From a bacterium (GTDB taxonomy: Bacteria > Patescibacteriota > Microgenomatia > UBA1406 > GWC2-37-13), in the NCBI GenBank assembly GCA_021833625.1, contig JAKBEU010000003.1:1-64000 (forward strand): a stretch of DNA of 64,000 bases. The letters run 5' to 3'. The notes under the pieces are model-generated. The model made no database searches. It was not told where the DNA came from and saw nothing but the letters and a program-made list of their open reading frames with translations. Each line of letters opens with the position of its first letter. The stretch's first letter is position 1. Shown here one piece after another: positions 36,348 to 43,364 of the stretch. Position numbers and translations under genes: made by a program.

Positions 36348-36917
36348 ATGAAACATTCTCGCATCTTCATGGTTCTTATTATTTTTCTTCTCTTTCTTTT
36401 TGCGTGTCTTTTGGCTTACTATATGGGCTTAAGCACTGTCAAAAATGGAAAGCTTCTGCAAGGCTGTAAGCCGGCATATAGCGGCAACGGAGAGGAACTG
36501 TTTTTAAACGGAGTCTCATATAAAGAAGCTCTTTACAACGATCTCGCCTCGCTTCCTATTGCCGAAGTTGTGAATGAGCTTGAAAACGCAAAGGTTATTC
36601 AATCGAAAAATATTATTGAGAGCATTCAAACAAATAAAGCCGAAGGGGTTGTATTAAAGATAGACACAAATCTCACGGGAAAGGGAGTTCCGTTCGCATT
36701 TCTTGTTACCCTTGGGACAACCAATGACACTGTCAGTTATATGTATAAAGAAAACGAGCTTCCTTTTGTCAGTTTCTACACCATGAATAAGGACAATAGC
36801 AAAACAAAAAGTACATACATGTCAATAAAAAAGGGGGATTATCTTTCAGTGAAGGAAGAGATTGATCTAAAAAATAAAAAACTTATTAAGGCGGAGATTA
36901 CCATTGTTCCAAACTAA
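36348..36917 (+). CDS. Membrane-anchored protein, unknown (relative of 31646-32239)
   Basis: About 189 residues from ATG 36348 (MKHSRIFMVL). The frame opens at GTG 36336. An N-terminal helix FMVLIIFLLFLFACLLAYYM leads into a periplasmic-side domain with AKVIQSKNIIESI and a C-terminal SIKKGDYLSVKEEIDLKNKK that recalls the protein at 31646-32239. No enzyme motif seen. It is immediately followed (no gap) by the PP-loop enzyme gene, then precursor gene 2, suggesting that the three work together. Confidence 0.65.
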   Translation: MKHSRIFMVLIIFLLFLFACLLAYYMGLSTVKNGKLLQGCKPAYSGNGEELFLNGVSYKEALYNDLASLPIAEVVNELENAKVIQSKNIIESIQTNKAEGVVLKIDTNLTGKGVPFAFLVTLGTTNDTVSYMYKENELPFVSFYTMNKDNSKTKSTYMSIKKGDYLSVKEEIDLKNKKLIKAEITIVPN

Positions 36918-37529
36918 ATGAACCTCCAAGAACGACTGCTGCTGTCGCGACTTTTAATTAAGGACACAGCTTCAAAATACGACCCAAAACAGACAAACAT
37001 ATTATGGAGCGGAGGAAAAGATTCAACCGTTTTGCTCCATCTTATAAGAAAGACCCTCCACAAGGTTCCTTTTCACGTAGTACGCGTAGATACGGGGATA
37101 GATTTTCCGGAGGTATATCAGTTTGTCGAAAGAATAACAAAAGAGTGGAATCTCACATTAGATACCATTCAACTGCTCTCCCCACAGGAAAAAAAAGATA
37201 TTGCTTCGGTAAAAGATGAAGAAGAGGTAAGAAAATATATAAGGATAAAACGAGATGGTGCGGTAAAAAAATTTATTAAAGAAAGTCGTATAACTGCATC
37301 ATTTTCCGGCATCCGTTGGTATGAAAACTTTCATAATATACAGCATTTTTGGGGGGAATATTTAGGGATAAACATGGTATATCCCATACTTCATTGGACA
37401 CATAATGATATTATGGAGTATACTCGTCTATATAAAGTTCCACGTGTATCTCTCTACGAAGAGGGGTATACTCATTTAGATTCAATGTGGTTTTCCTATG
37501 CAAAAAAAACAACTGAAAAGAAAATATAA
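36918..37529 (+). CDS. PAPS-reductase-family PP-loop protein
   Basis: 203 residues. ILWSGGKDSTVLLHLI is the PP-loop, RVDTGIDFPEVYQFVERITKEW the second conserved block, and FSGIRWYENFHNI with YPILHWTHNDIMEY the C-terminal blocks shared with PAPS-reductase-type enzymes. The reductive Cys at the end of true PAPS reductases is missing, so an adenylating or sulfur-transfer role is more likely than sulfate reduction. Its last 32 bases overlap precursor gene 2 in another frame, a strong sign that the two are co-translated. Confidence 0.82.
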   Translation: MNLQERLLLSRLLIKDTASKYDPKQTNILWSGGKDSTVLLHLIRKTLHKVPFHVVRVDTGIDFPEVYQFVERITKEWNLTLDTIQLLSPQEKKDIASVKDEEEVRKYIRIKRDGAVKKFIKESRITASFSGIRWYENFHNIQHFWGEYLGINMVYPILHWTHNDIMEYTRLYKVPRVSLYEEGYTHLDSMWFSYAKKTTEKKI

Positions 37530-37650
37530 AAAACCCGTCATCGAATCAAACAATATTGGAAAGGCTCTTTTCAATAAGCAAAGACTTCTTAAGGATGTCG
37601 AAGAGTTCAATCTTCTTGCGGCAACAAGCGTTACGAGCGATGACTACTAA
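37498..37650 (+). CDS. Candidate RiPP precursor peptide 2 (50 aa)
   Basis: A second small gene: ATG 37498, TAA 37648-37650, frame different from the upstream enzyme whose end it overlaps by 32 bases. The peptide starts MQKKQLKRKYKKPVIESNNI, then GKALFNKQRLLK, DVEEFNLLAAT and ends SVTSDDY. It aligns with precursor 1 at Y-x2-P-x-I, a following Ile, L[YF]-x-K, D-V-E-E, and a Leu-rich stretch with small residues and Thr; both end in Tyr. The tail has Thr43, Ser44, Thr46 and Ser47 but no Cys. An in-frame TAG lies seven codons upstream of this ATG with no other start between, and there is no Shine-Dalgarno, so translation probably depends on coupling. Confidence 0.78.
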   Translation: MQKKQLKRKYKKPVIESNNIGKALFNKQRLLKDVEEFNLLAATSVTSDDY

Positions 37651-38302
37651 CCAAGGGAATAAGATCTTCTGCGACAGCTAATAAATGTGTTTTTGTATAT
37701 TTTGGCATCTTGATGGGTGTGGTGTCGGTAAAGAAGTGAACTATACACAAATACAAAAAAAATGATTCGTATATAAACTCAGCCGTTTTTACTGGTATGG
37801 TGGGGTGACACACAATTTTGTTAAGTCGTTTCTTCTTCCACTTACCAGATGGAATAAAGTCGTTATATAGCATATATTCCCCTTTTTCCTTCCGCATATA
37901 CACCGTTCTTTTTTCTATAGGAATTGTTCCGTTTACGTTATCAAACAATTCTGTATTACTTCCAAAAATATGGATGACATTTGTAAATGCGTATCCGTGA
38001 AGGAGATAGACGTTGCGGGTTAAAAGCAACATTTGGAGCAACCCCTTTATAAGAGTTGCTACCCCGTATGTAGGAATCCAATCAGGGATAAAGCAATGTA
38101 CGCTCGTTTCATTGTCAATGTGGGCTGAAAACTTTTTATTTTGCGTTTTATAAATAACAATGTGTACTTTTGCCTCCTTTATTTCCTTCTTCAAAATTAT
38201 CGAAGACAGGTCTGCAAAGCGCTTTTTATCTTCAATTTTCAACTGACCTTCAATTCCACAAACAGTAAACGAAATGTGGTAAAACATATCTGTTGCTTTC
38301 AT
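37631..38302 (-). CDS. Degenerate HprK-like protein without P-loop
   Basis: 223 residues. The overall plan follows the HprK-like kinase at 28506-29294: a beta-rich N-terminus, a helical segment ending LLMLTRNVYLLHG-like (here QMLLLTRNVYLLHGYAFTNVIHIFG), then strands. In the kinase the same place reads ILLHASSVEKG and goes on into GPSGIGKTT. Here a GSNTELFDNVNG stretch replaces the P-loop, so ATP binding in the usual way is unlikely. It may act as a peptide-binding partner. It is convergent with precursor gene 2 and overlaps its end by 20 bases. Confidence 0.6.
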   Translation of the reverse strand: MKATDMFYHISFTVCGIEGQLKIEDKKRFADLSSIILKKEIKEAKVHIVIYKTQNKKFSAHIDNETSVHCFIPDWIPTYGVATLIKGLLQMLLLTRNVYLLHGYAFTNVIHIFGSNTELFDNVNGTIPIEKRTVYMRKEKGEYMLYNDFIPSGKWKKKRLNKIVCHPTIPVKTAEFIYESFFLYLCIVHFFTDTTPIKMPKYTKTHLLAVAEDLIPLVSSHRS

Positions 38303-38372
38303 ACTTTGTTTTCCAAGGTATAATTAGGTGTAATTATAGTCGTTGTTATAAATTACACGCTAACACTTTCCT

Positions 38373-39113
38373 ATGTATAAAATCGTCATTGTCCGCCACG
38401 GACTCTCCGTTTGGCCAGATAAATTTACCGGGTGGACCGATATCGACCTTGCTCCAGAAGGAATCGCCGAAACCTTAAAGTATGGAAAAAAGTTGAAGGA
38501 ACTCGGATATTCATTTGATTTGGGATTTGCCTCAATGCTAAAGCGCGGAATAAAAACCTTATGGAAGGCGCTTGATGGAATGGACCTTAATTGGATCCCG
38601 ATTACCTATGCATGGCAGCTAAACGAAAGACATTATGGAGCTCTGCAAGGCCTTAATAAGGCACAAACCGTCGAAAAATACGGGAAAGATCAGGTTCAAC
38701 TGTGGAGACGCAGTTATGATGTTCGTCCCCCCGCAGTTGATGTGAATGATCCAATGCACCCATCTCATGACCCCCGCTATAAGGATGTGGATCCGTCCCT
38801 TCTTCCAAGCGGCGAATGCTTAAAAGACACGTATAACCGCGCGGTTCCTTATTGGCAAAAAACAATCGAGCCCCTTATTAAACAAGGAAAGAAAATACTT
38901 GTCTCGGCTCACGGAAATTCCATACGTGCAATTATGAAGTACCTTGACAATCTTTCTGAAGAAGAGATTGTGGGAGTAAATATTCCGTACTGTATTCCAC
39001 TGGTGTACGAACTTGACGAAAATCTAAAGCCCATCAAACATTATTACCTCGCAAGTGACGAAGAGGTGCAGCGGGTAATTGAAGGAATTAAAAATCAAAC
39101 AAAGAAGAAATGA
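38373..39113 (+). CDS. gpmA: 2,3-bisphosphoglycerate-dependent phosphoglycerate mutase
   Basis: 246 residues, the usual length. IVIVRHGLSVWPDKFTGWTDIDL contains the phosphorylated His in RHG, LNERHYGALQGLNKAQT the catalytic Glu, and VSAHGNSIRAIMKYL the second His. It interconverts 3- and 2-phosphoglycerate in glycolysis. The next gene overlaps by 4 bases (ATGA), so it is coupled with the ribulose-phosphate epimerase. The 70-base gap before it holds AT-rich promoter-like sequence in both directions (TATAAT-like boxes near 38321 and 38335 facing the HprK-like gene). Confidence 0.93.
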   Translation: MYKIVIVRHGLSVWPDKFTGWTDIDLAPEGIAETLKYGKKLKELGYSFDLGFASMLKRGIKTLWKALDGMDLNWIPITYAWQLNERHYGALQGLNKAQTVEKYGKDQVQLWRRSYDVRPPAVDVNDPMHPSHDPRYKDVDPSLLPSGECLKDTYNRAVPYWQKTIEPLIKQGKKILVSAHGNSIRAIMKYLDNLSEEEIVGVNIPYCIPLVYELDENLKPIKHYYLASDEEVQRVIEGIKNQTKKK

Positions 39114-39763
39114 TAGTTGTCCCGGCACCGCTTGAAATTGAAAAAGACGTCCTTATACAAGACATCAATCGTCTCGTTCCTTTTTTCTCTCGGTTTCAAA
39201 TAGATATAGGGGATGGTGAGTTTGTAAAAAACATGACCGTTCAGACAACGGAGTTCGCAAACAGTTTTTCTTCTCTACAACGAGTTGAACATGTTGTTTT
39301 TGACTTTCACCTAATGGTAAAAGACCCTTTACCTCATATCGAAGCACTACAAAAACTTCCAAAAAAGAACATAGGGGTGGTTTTTGTCCATATGGCTGTT
39401 TTTCCACAGGAAAATATTGGTGGGTTTGGGCTTGCACTTAGCCCTGAAGATAAGGTTGAAAGCATCTCTGATGCGCTTATTTCCACACTCCCCGCCGTAC
39501 AGATTATGACGGTTTATCCTGGATTTCAGGGACAACCCTTTTTGCCAGAAATGCTCATAAAAATTGAACAATTGAGAAAAAGAGGGTATAAGCGGGAAAT
39601 CCTCATCGATGGGGGGGTAAATGAGAAAACGCTTGTCCATGTTTTGCAACAAAAATATATTCCCGATGTTTCCTGTGTTGGAAGCTTTCTTACCAAAGCG
39701 CCAACTGAAGAGTTGGGACAAAGAGTCCGCTATTTGAAGTCTACAATTGATTCCACGGAATAA
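39110..39763 (+). CDS. Ribulose-phosphate 3-epimerase-like protein
   Basis: 217 residues, TIM barrel. Family blocks present but worn: QIDIGDGEFV (usually HxDxMDGxFV; the His is Gln), FDFHLMVKDP (metal His), MTVYPGFQGQPF (usually MSVNPGFGGQ) and ILIDGGVNEKT (catalytic Asp). The enzyme interconverts ribulose-5- and xylulose-5-phosphate. The loss of one metal His makes activity uncertain or suggests a related substrate. It is translationally coupled to gpmA. The 3' end overlaps the convergent glycosidase-like gene by 23 bases. Confidence 0.75.
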   Translation: MIVVPAPLEIEKDVLIQDINRLVPFFSRFQIDIGDGEFVKNMTVQTTEFANSFSSLQRVEHVVFDFHLMVKDPLPHIEALQKLPKKNIGVVFVHMAVFPQENIGGFGLALSPEDKVESISDALISTLPAVQIMTVYPGFQGQPFLPEMLIKIEQLRKRGYKREILIDGGVNEKTLVHVLQQKYIPDVSCVGSFLTKAPTEELGQRVRYLKSTIDSTE

Positions 39764-41447
39764 ACCTCAAAAGAAAGTCTAGGTGGGTAAGCGTTGCTTT
39801 GATATCGCCAAAATCCCATCTTCCGTCCCCATTTGCATCAAATGGAAGCATTCTCTTAAAGATCGCCATATTTTTTGATTCGTTCAAAACTATTTTCGTT
39901 TGTCTGGGAAGATAGGGATATCCGAGAAGAACAATCCTGTACTGCTGCCCTGGAACAACATTCTGTATGTCGCTGACGGTTGCCGTGCCGTTTCTGATTT
40001 GAACACCTTTTTTTGCAAAAACCAATTCCTCTTCCCTGTTAAAAAACTGCACCTCAAAATTATCCCCGTTTGAGACAAACTTGGGGAACAGTGAGGTTTT
40101 GAGTGAAAGTTCAGGAAGCGGCTCTATCGTCACTGAGTGCGCCGGAGTCTTTAAGATTGTGGATCCGTTCCTACGCAGTACAAACGAGACGTTGTAGTTT
40201 TGTGGCTCTGTGACGGTCTTTACAGACATAAATAAATTTGCCTCTTCGAATGGTTGGATTTTTTTTAGATCGGGAAGAAGGGTAAGGAAAGGATTTGCTC
40301 CACTTGTTTCTATTGCAAGTTCATATCCGTTGTTTTTATCCCATATTCCCTGTCCGGTATTTTTTAAATAAAGAGAGACCTTGTAATTAGAATTCACAAC
40401 AAGCTTTGTCGGAAGATCAACCTGCAACAGGCCTCCCTCTATTTGCTCCGGAACACCTATTTGTTTTGGAAGATTTTTTACCACTTCATACTGCTTGGTA
40501 AATCCGTTTTCTGTCTTCCAAGAAAACCCAACGAAAGGCTCTGACAGATATTTAAAAACAAAAGGAGTTACTGCTTGAACACGTGGGTCTTGTCCCCATA
40601 TGGACTGGAATGCAATTCTCATATTTTCGCCGATTGTGTCTTCCGTCAGGGATTTTTGCTGCCACCCTGTTTCAGTAATGAAAACGGGGAAGCTTTTTTC
40701 TATCCCCAATTCTTTCAGAAGGTCCAACTCATACTGATATCCTCGTATGGATTTTTTTCCACTGTCCCATACGGACCCGCTAAATCCGGGGTTGGGATAT
40801 GAGTGTGAGGCCCAGGCATCAACGTTCTCAAAGAGCACCTTACACAGGCCTCTATCCTTACACATCGCCCTCATAAATTCTCCACTGTCCCAAAATTGGT
40901 CAGGATACTGCGGAGCAGCACTATCAAGACCGGCAAGCATCACTAAATAATCTTTGTTTGACTGTTTAAGTGCTTTTGCGAACACTGTTGTAATATTTGC
41001 AAAACCCTCAGGGTCAACCGCCCCTCCCCACTCGCTTGCATGATTGGGTTCGTTAAATAAAACAACATATCTTTTCTTTACTACCCAATTAAGTTTATTT
41101 AGAAACTCTACCCACTCTTTTGCGTCTTTCCCCTCGGGTTTCCTCCATACCTCCCCTTGCGGACTTGTCGCAAGACGGACAATGGGAATAAGATGACTCA
41201 CGCGCAACTCGTTAAAAATATCCTGCCACTTCCGGACATCCCTATCGTTTTCCTGGATAACAAGCATCACATACCCCCAATCTCCGTTCGTATTCACAAG
41301 ATCTGCGGCGTTCATAATATCCTCGGATGTCGGCTGCAGGAGAGAAATGCCAAACTTATTATTTTCCTGTGCGAGTACGGGAAATAGACGAGCACTTATA
41401 AAAACAGTAAAGAGAGCAAGAATGGCAAATATGGTTCTTTTTTTCAT
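39741..41447 (-). CDS. Secreted glycoside-hydrolase-like protein (clan A fold)
   Basis: About 568 residues. A signal peptide (KKRTIFAILALFTVFISARLFPVLAQ) is followed by a TIM-barrel-like domain with VVLFNEPNHASEW (acid/base Glu in NEP) and PVFITETGWQQ (nucleophile Glu). Two beta-sandwich-like regions follow, and the C-terminus has a single dockerin/calcium-loop-like repeat, FDANGDGRWDFGDI. ATG 41447 is the true start: the longer frame (41480) begins inside a TATAAT box. A cell-surface or secreted glycan hydrolase with unknown substrate. The single DxNxDG repeat resembles half a dockerin. Confidence 0.75.
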   Translation of the reverse strand: MKKRTIFAILALFTVFISARLFPVLAQENNKFGISLLQPTSEDIMNAADLVNTNGDWGYVMLVIQENDRDVRKWQDIFNELRVSHLIPIVRLATSPQGEVWRKPEGKDAKEWVEFLNKLNWVVKKRYVVLFNEPNHASEWGGAVDPEGFANITTVFAKALKQSNKDYLVMLAGLDSAAPQYPDQFWDSGEFMRAMCKDRGLCKVLFENVDAWASHSYPNPGFSGSVWDSGKKSIRGYQYELDLLKELGIEKSFPVFITETGWQQKSLTEDTIGENMRIAFQSIWGQDPRVQAVTPFVFKYLSEPFVGFSWKTENGFTKQYEVVKNLPKQIGVPEQIEGGLLQVDLPTKLVVNSNYKVSLYLKNTGQGIWDKNNGYELAIETSGANPFLTLLPDLKKIQPFEEANLFMSVKTVTEPQNYNVSFVLRRNGSTILKTPAHSVTIEPLPELSLKTSLFPKFVSNGDNFEVQFFNREEELVFAKKGVQIRNGTATVSDIQNVVPGQQYRIVLLGYPYLPRQTKIVLNESKNMAIFKRMLPFDANGDGRWDFGDIKATLTHLDFLLRFIPWNQL

Positions 41448-41475
41448 TTCGGGCAATGAGGGCGGGTATAATGAA

Positions 41476-41481
41476 GCCATT
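41476..41481 (-). promoter_or_regulatory. Extended -10 of the glycosidase-like gene
   Basis: Minus strand TGCTATAAT (TGn plus TATAAT) about 30 bases before ATG 41447. It lies back-to-back with the tRNA-Pro promoter, which has TGATACAAT at 41508-41516. Confidence 0.5.
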
Positions 41482-41532
41482 ATAGCAGCAATCCTCCGTC
41501 TCTTTTCTGATACAATAATGGCGTTCGCATTT

Positions 41533-41606
41533 CGGGACGTAGTTCAGATGGCTAGAACGTCAGGCTGGGGGTCTGAAGGTCGCGAGTTCAAGTCTCGCCG
41601 TCCCGA
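41533..41606 (+). tRNA. tRNA-Pro (GGG)
   Basis: Cloverleaf read by eye: acceptor CGGGACG pairs with CGTCCCG, D arm GTTC/GAAC, anticodon arm TCAGG/TCTGA around loop CTGGGGG (anticodon GGG), T arm GCGAG-TTCAAGT-CTCGC, discriminator A. No CCA is encoded (ACATT follows). The D arm, variable loop and T arm are identical to those of the tRNA-Pro at 59473, so the two are paralogues. Confidence 0.93.
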
Positions 41607-41636
41607 CATTTAATATATTTTGCGTCCCACCTACCT

Positions 41637-42197
41637 ATGGATTATTACAGCATTACCTGGGAACAACTTCATGACGTAACACATGCATTAACGGAAAAAA
41701 TAAAGACGAATAAGTTGAAACCAGACCTTATCGTCGGAATCGCACGGGGAGGTCTCACTATCGCCCATATCTCCTCCGATTTTCTCCGTCTTCCTGTCGC
41801 CTCTTTTACCATTTCTAGCTATAAAGACTTCAAACAACAAAAAATGTCCGAGATCTCGTTTCATGTGGGAGGAGATTTAAAAGACAAACATATCCTTCTT
41901 ATCGATGACGTTTCAGACACAGGAAAAACATTTATTCGGGGGATACAATATCTAAAAGATCTAGGGGCTTCCCACATTACAACCGCCTCCCCTTATATAA
42001 AACCATGGACCGAACACGTCCCAGATATTTTTGTAAAAAAGGTCGAAGAATGGATTGTCTTCCCCTACGATATGAGAGAGACGGTTGAAGCGGTTTCTAA
42101 GATAATGAAAAATGAAACCAAATCTCCAGATGAAATAAAACAAAAACTCAAAAGTCTCCATATTTCAGATCATTTTATTGAGCAGTATATTCAATAA
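41637..42197 (+). CDS. Phosphoribosyltransferase (purine salvage type)
   Basis: 186 residues. DLIVGIARGGLTIAHISSDFL and ILLIDDVSDTGKTF, the PRPP-binding loop with two adjacent Asp, define a type I phosphoribosyltransferase of the xanthine/guanine or hypoxanthine class. It is followed by adenosine deaminase, IMPDH and GMP synthase genes on the same strand, which makes purine-base salvage very likely. The exact base is not decided by the sequence. Confidence 0.85.
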   Translation: MDYYSITWEQLHDVTHALTEKIKTNKLKPDLIVGIARGGLTIAHISSDFLRLPVASFTISSYKDFKQQKMSEISFHVGGDLKDKHILLIDDVSDTGKTFIRGIQYLKDLGASHITTASPYIKPWTEHVPDIFVKKVEEWIVFPYDMRETVEAVSKIMKNETKSPDEIKQKLKSLHISDHFIEQYIQ

Positions 42198-42302
42198 GCG
42201 GTCACAAAAAATCAAAAGGATTTAGAGACATTCTTCCCTTTTGCATTGCACTATTCGGAAAAAAAGGAATTGATTTTAGATAAACTTCTGCTATTATTAA
42301 AT

Positions 42303-43364
42303 ATGGAAAGGACGCATATAAAGACCTCCTCAAAGCCCCGCCGATTGAGCGGGTTTTTTTGTGGACTTGCTGACTTACATGCTCACATCGGAACATCAAT
42401 TCCCCCATCTGTATATTGGCACATTGCACAAAGCGAAGGATACAAACTTACAAAACGTGATTATCACGAATTCGTGGATTTTGTTGTTCTTGATCCGTTC
42501 CACAAATCTACCCTGAAAGAATATCTAGATTCTGTCTATCACCCTATTTTGGACAAGCTGTCTTCCGGATCTCTCGCACTTGAGAAAGGCGTATATGAAA
42601 CAATGAGCGGAGCATACCGGTCAAATAATATAACGCTGCTTGAGCTTCGTGGAAATCCAATGAAGCACAATAGAGATGGGGAGGTTGATTTGGATCATGC
42701 CATTATGGCAATGCTCAGGGGTATGGAACGGGCCCTTTTGGAATACCCTAAATTGCGAGCCGGTATCATATTCTGTTTAGACCGACAATATTCCCTTAAA
42801 AAAAATACGATTATCATCGAAAAGGCAATAAAATATCGCAGCAGGGGTATTGTTGGACTTGATTTTTCAAACTACGACAACGGTACGTTTCACTTTAAGG
42901 ATTACAAAAACATTGTTAGCAAAGCACGAAGGGCTGGATTAAAAATTACCGCTCATTCCGGAGAAACCGACGATACAAACGATATGTGGGACTGCCTCAC
43001 ATATGTGAAGCCTGACAGGATTGGACACGGAATAAAGGCTGCGTATGACAAAAAACTTATGAAGATGTTAAGAGAGAGAAATATTATCTTGGAGGTGTGC
43101 CCCCTGAGCAACCTTATGACAAGAGCCATAAAAGACAATGAGGAACTTCGTTTTATTCTCCAAACCTTTTTTAAGAACAATGTCAAATTCACAATTAATA
43201 CCGATTGGCCGGAAATGATTAAAGAGGCTCATCTTGTAAAACAATACGAATACCTCGAAAAAAACAACATCCTCACAAAAAAACAAATAAAACAGACTAT
43301 AAAGTGGTCGTTTCAACATACTTTTATTAATTTAAAAAAGAAAAATGGCAACCTCTATCTCTAA
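42303..43364 (+). CDS. Adenosine deaminase-like metal hydrolase
   Basis: About 353 residues. The zinc/active-site motifs are ADLHAHIGTS (HxH), TAHSGETDD, RIGHGIKA, and INTDWPEM (Asp). These enzymes deaminate adenosine (or relatives) to inosine. The frame is open from TTG 42246. ATG 42303 is the first ATG, and TTG 42345 would give the normal short N-terminus before HxH. A terminator-like hairpin lies inside the 5' part (42337-42360), so the real start and regulation are uncertain. The 3' end overlaps the IMPDH gene by 20 bases. Confidence 0.83.
   Translation: MERTHIKTSSKPRRLSGFFCGLADLHAHIGTSIPPSVYWHIAQSEGYKLTKRDYHEFVDFVVLDPFHKSTLKEYLDSVYHPILDKLSSGSLALEKGVYETMSGAYRSNNITLLELRGNPMKHNRDGEVDLDHAIMAMLRGMERALLEYPKLRAGIIFCLDRQYSLKKNTIIIEKAIKYRSRGIVGLDFSNYDNGTFHFKDYKNIVSKARRAGLKITAHSGETDDTNDMWDCLTYVKPDRIGHGIKAAYDKKLMKMLRERNIILEVCPLSNLMTRAIKDNEELRFILQTFFKNNVKFTINTDWPEMIKEAHLVKQYEYLEKNNILTKKQIKQTIKWSFQHTFINLKKKNGNLYL
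42337..42360 (+). terminator. Terminator-like hairpin at the 5' end of the deaminase gene
   Basis: CCCGC-CGATTGA-GCGGG followed by seven T. It stands between the phosphoribosyltransferase gene and the core of the deaminase, so it may end or attenuate the first gene's transcript. It also codes for residues of the deaminase if ATG 42303 is used. Confidence 0.5.

Noticed and set aside
26438-38302. A normal lasso-peptide cluster (YxxP leader, HprK-like kinase, nucleotidyltransferase)
   Set aside because: No asparagine-synthetase-like cyclase and no transglutaminase-like leader protease are encoded in this window, and the peptides do not show a Gly/Ser start with Asp/Glu at 7-9 in an obvious core.
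41448-41480. Longer N-terminus of the glycosidase-like protein
   Set aside because: The extra codons start inside an extended -10 box and precede a clean signal peptide starting at the Met at 41447.
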